This document shows, in pieces, positions 22,067-30,474 of a stretch of DNA of 30,474 bases. Made by a program: the position numbers and the translations under genes. The DNA is from Acanthamoeba lenticulata. Lineage: Eukaryota; Discosea; Longamoebia; Acanthamoebidae. The stretch spans positions 1 to 30,474 of the forward strand of contig NAVB01001352.1 of the NCBI GenBank assembly GCA_002179805.1, given 5' to 3'. The notes under the pieces are model-generated. The model was not told the DNA's origin. It saw only the letters and a program-made list of their open reading frames with translations, and made no database searches. Positions within the stretch are counted from its first letter, which is position 1. Each line of letters starts with the position of its first letter.

Positions 22067-23229
22067 TCATGGCCCCGCCGGGTGCGGTGCCCCGTCAGTG
22101 GCCGTTTCTTCTGGTGGTCGCATGGGGTGTGCTCGAGCAGGCCTCGTAGTGCGCTTTGTAGATAGGAGGGCGAGCAAGTTGGCCCGCTTGCGTTCCTTCT
22201 CTTCTTCCTCCTCCCTCTTCTTGAGGCGTAGAGCTGTATCGTAGTTGGCCACGTCCACCGTGGGCAAAACGTTGGCGCTTGCTGATAGCCGAGATGAGGT
22301 TGCAGGAGTGGAGGCAAAGTCATCCGGGCTGGCCAGGATCGCTTCCAGCATCTCACCTGAGGAGAGTACGGATGCACTGCGTCGTTTCTCATAAAACCTC
22401 TCCCGCCGTCGCTTGAAGCTGCTCGCAACGGCGTTTTGGCCCTGTTCCAGCCTCTGTTGCGCTGCTTCCACCTCTTCTGCCCATTCCTTTACTCCACCAC
22501 CACCGCTGTCCACCTGCGTGGATGGCTGCCCATCATCAGCATCATCGTCATCATTACGTTTGTGCTCATCGAGGTATCCTGGCGTTTCGTCGAACATGAA
22601 GAAGAGGCGGCTCTCCCGCTGAGGCCCTCGAGCGCTGGCCGGTTTGGGGCAAGAAGGGCAGGTGTTGGCCAATTTGGGCCTGACTGTCCTAGTCGATCGG
22701 TTCGTGGTGCACTCACGAAGGGCCACGTTGCGCTCATCCCACCGCTTGCTCCACAGCATAAAAGCTTCCCTCTCAGCACACTTCTTCTCAGCCTGCGCCA
22801 TATGCCGCAAGGTCATGACGCCGTCCTGACACACCACCTCAGTGTACGGAGGAGAATGTGGTACCTGCTTGACTTTCCACTCGTCCTCGCGCTTCTTCTC
22901 CACGCGTTCCCACTTCCTCCTGTTGCGCTCTTCGTTTTCATCTCTCATCCAGGCGGGGTCCCAGTACCTGCATAGCGACGCGGATTGAGGGTCATGATGG
23001 GCGCGACGCTTGCGGGACGCAACGGAAAGTACTGTTTCTCCTCCTCATCCTCACTGCTGGAGCTCGACGAACTGCTTTCGCCAAACAGCTCCTCGAAAGA
23101 TCTACCAGAGGAGAGGTACAAGGTCCAAGCTTGCTTGCGCTCCTCCTTGCTGCCCTTATGGCGCATCAGCTCCCTGAACTTGGCAATGACCGCATGCTTT
23201 TCTTCTCTCGGGGACTGCGGCGCCTCCAT
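22067..23229 (-). CDS. Charged protein of unknown function
   Basis: Two exons, 23229-23033 and 22967-22067, join in frame to 365 residues. The junction (EEKQ/YWDPAWMRDENEERN) reads well, and the alternative of reading through ends at a stop. The N-terminal part holds KFRELMRHKGSKEERKQAW, the predicted helix YLSSGRSFEELFG and a Ser run followed by acidic residues. The middle is very basic and helical (RNRRKWERVEKKREDEWKV), with a CPSCPKP pair and RLFFMFDETPGYLDEHKR. The C-terminus has YDTALRLKKREEEEEKERKR. The ATG at 23229 is chosen because the frame further upstream has none. The composition suggests a nuclear or RNA-related protein, but I recognise no family. It converges on the 816-residue gene with only 61 bp between stops. 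Confidence 0.7.
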
Positions 23230-23463
23230 CACTACAGTGGAAGCAAGAGTCTTTGTGTATGACTGGGGTTGCCGCTTGGCTTGCTTGTTGTTGGGCACTC
23301 AGGTGGAAGGTGTCTAACTTTACCTATTTTGCTTCATGATTTAACTTATTCCGGTCAAAACTTCCATTTCCCAACTCGGTTGCCTGGTGATGGTCTTCTT
23401 TTTCGAAGAGATGCACTTCAGGAGGGGAAGTCTCTGTTAGTCTCATGTCGTCACGTCATCACC

Positions 23464-26400
23464 TCAGAAGGCAGAGACGTTGTGGTAGAGGCCCTTGAAG
23501 AAGAAGTCGTCCCAGTAGAGCCCCGAGAAGCGCCGCTCCGAGACGCCGCCCGGGATGGCCGTCAGGGCCCAGTCCTGGGCGAGGTCGCTGATGAAGCGGT
23601 AGGACGGGCAGAAGCTCTGCTCACGGCCGCCCTCCTTGAAGAGCGAGCCCTGGTTGACGGTGGAGCCCGAGCCCGGAAGCGGGATGGGCCCTACGTTGTA
23701 GCCAAGGGCCGCGGGCAGCTGGTTCTGCCAGAAGATGTTGAGCATCGTCATGGCGTGCGTCTTTCCGTAGGGCTGCGCCAGCGACAGGTTGGCGCTGGGC
23801 GACGCCGCGAACTCGCCCACCACGGCCTCGAGGAACCGCGCCCGCACGTCACGCGCCCGCTGTTCGGCGTCGCCAGCGTCGGCCGCGCCAGCCTGCGCGC
23901 CGTCAAACTCGAGCCAAAGGGCGTGGATGTCGCGGTTGTGGAGGGCAAAGTCGTAATAGGCCGTCTTGACGCCGGCCCGCTCAAAGATGTCCCACAGGAG
24001 GACGCGGTCAAAGTACCACTGGAAGACCAGCACGATACCGGTCTCGCGGGCCAGGTGGCGCCAAGCGGCCGCGCCAAAGCCGCGGTCCCCAAAGAGGCGG
24101 TCAAAGGCCAGCTGGCGCAGCTCGGTGTAGAGGGTCGCGCCCACGCTGTCCACATCGTAGCGGCGGTCCCACTCGAGCAGCGCGCGGCAGGCCGCACAGC
24201 CGTGGTGTTCGGCCTGACGCCGGAGGACCGGCTCGAGCAGCTCGATGTAGTACTCGGCCTGCTTGGAGTAGACGTCGAGCTGGAGCTCCTTCATGTCGTC
24301 GATCGTGACCAGGGCGTTCTTGCTCTTGGCCTGGATGACCTCTTCGATCCGCGACACGCGGTAGAAGCCCATGTGGTAGTTCAGCGCCTTGGGCGCGTCC
24401 GGCGCCGGGTTCTGCAGGTCGTCGTTGGCCGTGGCCAAGAAGCCCTTGGCCGGGTTGACGATCCGCAGCAGCTGCTTGCTGTCGACCGAGCCGGTCCACC
24501 TGTTGAGGGGTGACGTGCCCCCGTAGATGCCACATCATTCCACGCATTCCATGCCGTGAGCCGCTGGTCCGGGCCAAGAGTCTGCGGGTGGGTGGGACGT
24601 GCGCCGGACCTGTGGGAGGCCTTCCAGCCGAGGAGGGGCAGGGCCGAGTTGGCTGACGAGTCGCGCGCCGGCAGGCGGCCGCTCTGCTGGTAGCCAAAGT
24701 TGCCTGGCGTCGACGGATGGAACAGCGATTAGAAATATTTCGGAGGACGAGCGCACATGTGGAGACAGAAAAGAAAGAGAGAAGGGAGGGGAGGGCACAG
24801 ACCTTGGCGGTCGGAGACGATCCAGTTGGCCGAGAGGGGCACATCGCGGGCCATGTCGAGGAACTCGGTCATGCTCTTGATGTCGGCCGGAGGCGGGAAC
24901 ATGACCGACGTGTCACTCGGCTCAAACTCGCGCCACGCCCACTTCCTGCACTCGATGACCGCCATGATTCGCGATCAATGACGATCGGCAGATCGGGGAC
25001 CTGAGGGGGACCACGCGGTACCGCGTCATCAGGAGGCCGTCGGGAAGCGGCCCGGTGTAATTATCACGCTCAACGACGCCATTGTCGTTCTCGTAGAAGA
25101 CGCGCTCGATGGCCGGTCCCTCCTTCTGCTTGAGAATTTCCTTCCGCACACGGAACTCGTGCCACTCTTCAGTCTCCACCTGATGGAGCGGGGTCCACCA
25201 ACCATCGTCATCAACGCGTTTCACAAAAACAGGGCGAGGTCCCCGTACGGTCTCGCCGGCATCGTTGGTGGTCTTGAGGAGGCGCATGTATCTACCGTCC
25301 TTGACCTTTTCGATGAAATAGTCGATCTGATCCATGAACCCGTACGTCACGCCAAAGGACACATCGTTGTTGCGTCCGAAGAAGATAGCTGCCACCACCC
25401 CCCAACCACCGGCCGGTGCTTAGCGGAATGTCAGAAACGCACAAGGGAAGATGACGTCGCATACCAGGCATTCCAGGAACTGACGCGCCGAGCAGATACC
25501 TCTTGGCTGGGGTATGGATATGGTGAGGGTGAGCAGCAAGCAAATGCAGATGCAGATGCAGATGAAGTGGTAGATGCATCGCGTACCGGGGGTCTCATAG
25601 TGGAAGACGAACGGGTACCAGATGGCCGGCAGGCGCGAGATGTCCAGGTGCGGGTCGTAGCACTGCACGCACACCGGTCAGGGCGGCTGCGATTGTTGTC
25701 CAACACCGTGGACCATGGTCGGCGTGCGTGACGTGCCTGGAGGGGCGTCCCCGACTTGCTCAGACGCGGGCCCACGACCCAGTTGTTGCTGGCCTTGAAA
25801 GCGGGGACGTAGGGCGCAATGCGCGCCACCTCGGGGAAGATGGCGGGCTGGATGTCGACCTGCTTGATGCTGGCGATGACCTCTTCGTCCACGTTCGCCA
25901 GCTGGGTCGGGAAGATGCCGCGCAGGAAGGTCATCGACAGACCGGCCTTGATGGCATGCGTCACCACTTTCTCAATCTCGCCCTGGGTCTCGGCGAGCCC
26001 GACGTAGGCCATCAGCTTGGCGGTGATCAGTGTGTGCTCCGGCAGCCATGGCTCTGGCCTGTTTGTTTGTTTGCATTTGATTGGGTTAAATAATAAAATA
26101 ATAAAATGAATTAACAGATAAATAATAAAATGAATTAATAGGAAAAAACATAAATGGGAGTTGCTTACACGTGACCGATGATGAGAAACTCGATCGGCCT
26201 CGCCCAGATCTGCGAGTGTGTCTCCAGGTAGTGGTTCACCTGGGTCAAGTGGGGACGCAAAAAGGTCAGTCAGCTAAACCGGTTGGCGTGTGTGTGTGTG
26301 TGTGTGGGATCCTGAGGACACGCACGCCGCTGGAGTAAGCTTCGAGGAAAGCGCGAGCGGCAGGCGTAAGCTTCGGCACGGCCTCACGCGCGTCCTTCAA

Positions 26401-26897
26401 GAAGCTGCAGCCAAATAGAACGACAACGTGAGAACTGCATAAGAAGGATACGGCTGGCTGGGCGACAGCGGAGGTTTTTTGCTTCCAGTGCACACGTACT
26501 TGAGAGATCTGAAGTAGGTGTCCACTGCCACCAGCTCGGGTGAGCTCAAAATGCACTCGCTGAGACGGCCTTGAGCCGCGAGCCTCTGGAACTCCATTTG
26601 AATCAAGCGATCCTTTGCATGCACGAACCCTGAAGGCTTTATGCTTTAGATTGTGCCCTGGGGGGCGAGAGAGGAAGAGGGCAAAGGGGGCGGCGAACCC
26701 AACGCGCGGGCGTAGTCGAGATGGTCCTTGCCGTAAAGGTGGTACATGCCGCCGACGGTGGCATTACGCTTGAGTCTGATCAAAGTGCCGTCCAGTGTGA
26801 GCACCTCTTCTCCAGCCGGGTCCTCTCGCACCCAGTAGGTGAGACCAGCAGCCACGACCGCCACCACAAGGATCAGTAACGCTCCCTTGTTCACCAT
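23464..26897 (-). CDS. Penicillin acylase family Ntn-hydrolase (peptidase S45), membrane-anchored
   Basis: Ten exons (26897-26699, 26629-26500, 26404-26326, 26239-26169, 26058-25737, 25662-25587, 25418-25001, 24945-24803, 24703-24610, 24499-23464) join in frame to 855 residues. S45 enzymes cleave amide bonds of acylated amines after autocatalytic release of an N-terminal Ser. Visible landmarks are a signal anchor (LLILVVAVVAAGLTYWV), FVHAKDRLIQMEFQRLAAQG, the nucleophile region A/SNNWVVGP with Ser250 as the predicted new N-terminus, YDPHLDISRLPAIWY, GRNNDVSFGVTYGF and FLATANDD carrying the conserved Asn. The alpha part would be about 249 residues and the beta part 606, typical of the family. 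The anchor suggests an endolysosomal or cell-surface location. The intron after GTPLQ seems to use a GC donor. The substrate is unknown; acyl-homoserine lactones or N-acyl lipids are possibilities from family knowledge. Confidence 0.92.
26288..26306. repeat. GT dinucleotide microsatellite in an intron
   Basis: Nineteen bases of perfect alternating GT lie in the third intron of the penicillin-acylase gene. Confidence 0.85.
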
Positions 26898-27072
26898 GTC
26901 GGCTCAACAAAACTGCAGCTCGCGGTGCCAAGGAGAGATAATTTATATATTAATTTTAAAAAAATTGCATTTTCATTTTTCTTGTTGGAGGAGAGGGAGA
27001 GCAATGGCGAGTAATCTTGCTCATGCTCCCTTTTCTTTCAAGAGTCGTGAGAGCTTGAGTCCTCTGCAAAAA

Positions 27073-30000
27073 TCAGAGATCGTCCACTTCGTCTTGGAAG
27101 AGGAGCTCGACCTGTTCGTTGGTGCCGACGGAGAGAGGCAGCTTGACGTCGCGCGTGGCCCGCCGGCCCTCCGTGTAGTTGAGCTGCTCGTCCTCCAGGC
27201 GGAAGATGTTGCCCACGCCTCGTCGCAGCACCTCAAGCTGCCGCATACAAACAGACATGGAAAAGAATAATAATATTAATAATCATCATGAGAATAATAA
27301 TGAGGGCAACGTGGGCAGAGGTAGAAAGGGTTGCAAGAAGGGTTCGGGGGGAGGCTCCCGTACAACGGCGATGACGGTGGAAAAGATCATGTTGGTGGTC
27401 GGGAAGAAGGACGCCGAGACGGTGAGAGCCCACAAGAAGCGGCCGATAAGATTGAGCAGAATCGCCACATAGTACCACTACGGCAACCGCAGAAAGGTTG
27501 TTGTTGTTGTTGTTGTGAGCTTGTGAAGGAGCAGCATACAGGTTTGGCTGCGTGAGTGGGGGGAGGGGAGGCTCCGTGTACCCAGCGCGGGAAGATGAGC
27601 TTGTTGCGCAGCATCCAGTTGGAGGACTTGACGTCGAGGAGGCCCCAGTCGTATCGCACGTCAAAGTAAAAGTTGTAGGCCACCGAGATCACTCCCGCCA
27701 CCACCTACTCTCCGCCGCCGGGGCGTATGAGCACAACAACAAAGTGAAATGCGCAATGAATGGCGGCGGCGGAACCGAACCCATGGAGCCAGGAGGCCCG
27801 GATGCCAGAAGTAATAGAGCAAGAAGGAGCAAATGATCACCGCCAGTGAGCTCAGGTACCTGCGCCAACAGGGAAACAAAGAAGAACAAGAAGAAAACAT
27901 TACACGCCAGAAACACGTCAGACTCTGGCCCAGGCCTTTTCTTTTTTGTATCGCGTACTTGCCGCCATTGACGATATGCCAGCGCTCGCGGGAGCCGATG
28001 AACTTGCGGAGGCACTGCAGGAACCGCAGCACGAACGGGATCGCAGCTGGGCACGGACGAACGACAACAATCGAATTTAACAACAATAAGAATAACAAAG
28101 ATGCTTGTGGTAACGGCGGGTGTGCGACGAACCGATGAGAGGCATGGTGTAGGGGCGCGATTCCATGCAAAAATCGTCGCCCGTCCATGCGTCCGAGACG
28201 AAGAAGCAGAACGTGAACTGTGCGTCCTGTGTTGGGGAACCAAACACAAACACACGCACGCCCCGCGTCGTGGAGGGAAGGGGGAGCGCGTCAGCGTTGA
28301 CAACAGTACGCGCGAGTGGCCAGAGAGGCGGCGTGAAGGCGCCGACCTGGAGGAAGATCACGAGCGACGTGAGCTGCGAGGCCAGGTAGATGTCCACAAA
28401 GTTGTCGACGCCCATCACCGGCGAGACGATGATTTTGTACATGCTAAGTGCACCCCCCCCCCCAAACCAGTCCCGCACACGACGACGACGACGACGATGA
28501 CGATGACGACGATGATGAGAGACTGTGGCACGAAACACAAAAACACTCACGCAGGCAGACAGTCATCATTCACATGAGGTAGATATAGATAGATAGATAG
28601 ATACCGACGGAAGAGCCAGTATTTGCACGTCGACTGCTGGACGAGCACCACGAGGACCACCTGCCCGAGACGCAGCGCCGGTCCTTCTTTTAAAAAACGA
28701 CCGCGAGACCCCATCGGAGTGGAGCCCATGGAGGAGAAAAGGCGGGGACCGTACGAGGAGACCGAGACAGCCGGGGAACACCTGGTAGGGGATCTCCTCC
28801 ATCCAGTGCAGCGGCGTGGGGCTGATGGCCGACAGGAGGTAGGTGACGACGAACATGAGCCACGCCACCGTAAACACGGCTGCTGACTCCATGACCTGTT
28901 GTAATATTCCAATTTAATTATAAAAATCACTTCTGTAATTGTGTTATATATAAATATTGCGAAATAATAATTAAAGAGTAAAATATCAAAACGAAACTGG
29001 GGGGAGGGTGGGGACCTGCTGCCATGATATGTGGGAGCGCATGTCAAACAAGAAGATGAGGGCGTAGCTGACGCGATACTTGGTCCACGTGTACATGTCG
29101 ATGCCCCAACACCAATTGAGGACGATGAGCAGTCCCATCCCGCGAAACATGATGAAGACGTCGTCGGCGCGCCGGCCGTGTAACCCGCTGCTATCTCGGG
29201 TCGCCAAGTAGATGCCGATCATGAGTATCACCAGCGTCAGCACCACCGACAGCCCCGCCGACAGGCCTGTGTGCCCGACGGCGCACCCACAAGCAAGAAG
29301 CGTCAGACGAACATGGGCTTCAGCGATGATACCACATCAGTTAAAGCTCGTCATGATCATGATCATCATACCGAGGCGGAAAGTAGACCAGCCGAGCTTC
29401 TTCTTCTGCCAGAATGGGATGCGGAGCTTCTTCATGGCGCGTTGCCGGCTGCCGTCCGTGAAGCACTCGCCAAACACGCGCTCCGTCTCGGCCTTGAGGA
29501 TCAACAGGTGGCGCATGTCTGGCGCATTCCGCATCATCCAACAACAGTCACAAAGAGAAGACGACAAAAGGTCGGTACAAGTGAGAGAGGGGTGTTGATG
29601 ATTGAGGGCAGTAGGGAGGCGAAGACGCATACCAGCGAATCGGTGCTGGCTCTTGATTCGCTTGATGTACAGCAGACGCGTGGTCGTCCCCGTCAGCTGA
29701 AGTGATCAACAACAACAACAACGAGAAACGAGGGTCAGATTTAAATGCGCGAAAGTGGGACCGCATGAGAGAAGAGTCTCGATTTACCTTGTCATGCTTC
29801 TTCATCACCTGCAAGCCAAGCCATGAAGTAATAGAAGAAAGTGAGCGCTCTATCCAAGAGTGAAAGAGGATAGGTTAGAACCGGTAGGCCGCACCTTGTC
29901 AAAGCCGGAGAGGTTCAACTGGCGAGATGGTAACGTTTGTGTTGGGGGGAGGGGGGAACACGTGACGGTGTTTGGTTTAGTGCATGCGAACAGAAGAAAG

Positions 30001-30474
30001 AGAAAAGGAGGACAAGGAGGACAAGGAGGAGGAGGAGGAGGAGGAGAACCTTGCAAAAGTTCTCGAGGAGGCAGAGGCCTCGATAGAACTCCTTGAAGGC
30101 TTCGATGAGGGATTTGCGGTGGTGTCGGAGCGTGGATTTGGTGAACACCATCTGCCATTTTTAAAATGAAATAATCCACAAAATTAGAGAAGGAGAGAGA
30201 GGAGTCGATGTCGGCACACAAACGCGTCTCTTGGACCAAGAGCAAAGGGAGGAGAGATGGGGCGAGCCCCTGGCCACCAGGTCATACTCGCAGGGTTGGA
30301 GGCGAGGGAGCGCGGGAGCGTACATTGCTTCCAGCAGCAACCACGATTTCGTTCTTTCGCGAATGGGCGACGGATATATCGTCAGCATCAAACGCTCGTA
30401 GTGATTTGGTGCTGTTGACGCCAACAACGTAGTGGAAGCCTTGCTTAGACCACGCCGGCCGTGTTTACAGAGAC
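27073..30474 (-). CDS. SPX-EXS phosphate exporter, XPR1/SYG1 type (N-terminus beyond window)
   Basis: XPR1/SYG1 proteins export inorganic phosphate under inositol-pyrophosphate control of the SPX domain. The SPX core is FTKSTLRHHRKSLIEAFKEF, then YRGLCLLENFCK, LNLSGFDK, VMKKHDK and LTGTTTRLLYIKR, in four consecutive exons including microexons 29918-29895 and 29808-29788. Next come LLILKAETERVFGECF, then transmembrane helices (VVLTLVILMIGIYLA, MGLLIVLNWCWGIDMYTW). EXS-domain hallmarks are RFLQCLRKFIGSRERWHIVN, YDWGLLDVKSSNWMLRNKL, FPRWWYYVAILLNLIGRFLW and the terminal LEVLRRGVGNIFRLEDEQLN. The last exon ends at 27073 (DEVDDL). Exons in the middle (about 27500-28900) and upstream of about 30150 were recognised by content but not all junctions were fixed. 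The start codon lies outside the window. Confidence 0.92.
28481..28519. repeat. GAC/GAT trinucleotide microsatellite in an intron
   Basis: About 13 interrupted GAC/GAT units lie within the intronic part of the XPR1-type gene, next to an 11-nt C run. Confidence 0.85.
28586..28603. repeat. TAGA tetranucleotide microsatellite
   Basis: About 4.5 perfect TAGA units lie in or next to an intron of the XPR1-type gene. Confidence 0.85.

Noticed and set aside
23269..24513. 414-codon plus-strand frame opposite the penicillin acylase
   Set aside because: It is an antisense artefact of GC bias; the minus strand encodes conserved acylase sequence over the same stretch.
28481..28603. Clustered short repeats considered as a possible CRISPR-like or minisatellite array
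   Set aside because: They are simple tri- and tetranucleotide microsatellites without spacers and lie within introns of a eukaryotic gene.

Overview
This is nuclear DNA of a protist, most likely an amoebozoan close to Acanthamoeba. Every long gene can be assembled from GC-rich exons separated by short introns (about 45-150 bp). These are GT-AG apart from one probable GC-AG, and AT-rich sequence is confined to intergenic strips. The gene set is eukaryotic: eEF1A, a Peter Pan/SSF1 ribosome-biogenesis factor, an SPX-EXS phosphate exporter, PPR, F-box and Rho-like proteins, and one nuclear tRNA. The genus is an inference from gene style, not from a database match.

Layout from left to right. (1) The 5' part of a PPAN/SSF1 gene lies on the minus strand (1-857). 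(2) At 985-1440 (minus) are frame-broken scraps that look like RCC1/BLIP-type repeats. (3) A 17-exon gene on the plus strand (1542-5071) encodes a secreted GH38-like protein of DUF5054 type. (4) A tRNA-Ile(AAU) sits at 5351-5423. (5) An unusual Rho-like GTPase (plus, 5689-7079) converges on eEF1A (minus, 7353-8790). (6) A PPR protein (plus, 9069-11367) is followed by a Q-rich coiled-coil protein (plus, 11547-13606), which converges on a THEM6-type thioesterase-like gene (minus, 13769-14896). (7) An F-box/LRR protein (plus, 15494-17511) converges on a multipass membrane protein (minus, 17618-18358). (8) An 816-residue protein with a duplicated motif block, possibly HAM1-like (plus, 18972-22005), converges on an unassigned charged protein (minus, 22067-23229). 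(9) A membrane-anchored penicillin-acylase family hydrolase (minus, 23464-26897) is followed by an XPR1/SYG1-type phosphate exporter whose N-terminus runs off the window (minus, 27073-30474).

Genes are tightly packed, with convergent gaps of 61-273 bp and start-to-start gaps of 280-690 bp. I see no operon-like functional cluster. The genes cover translation (eEF1A, PPAN, tRNA), organelle RNA (PPR), signalling or turnover (Rho-like, F-box), lipid or acyl metabolism (THEM6-like, possibly the HAM1-like protein), secreted or endomembrane hydrolysis (GH38-like, penicillin acylase) and phosphate homeostasis (XPR1). For eight genes I chained splice sites so that reading frame was preserved through every junction and the coding length was a multiple of three. 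Proteins of 755, 377, 447, 626, 571, 240, 497, 816, 365 and 855 residues result from these and from two simpler genes.

No clearly new multi-gene system is visible. The items most worth following are the divergent Rho-like GTPase, the duplicated ISQMIKGK block, the 24- and 21-nt microexons in the SPX domain, the RCC1-like relic, the membrane-anchored penicillin acylase, and the restriction of G/C homopolymers to introns.
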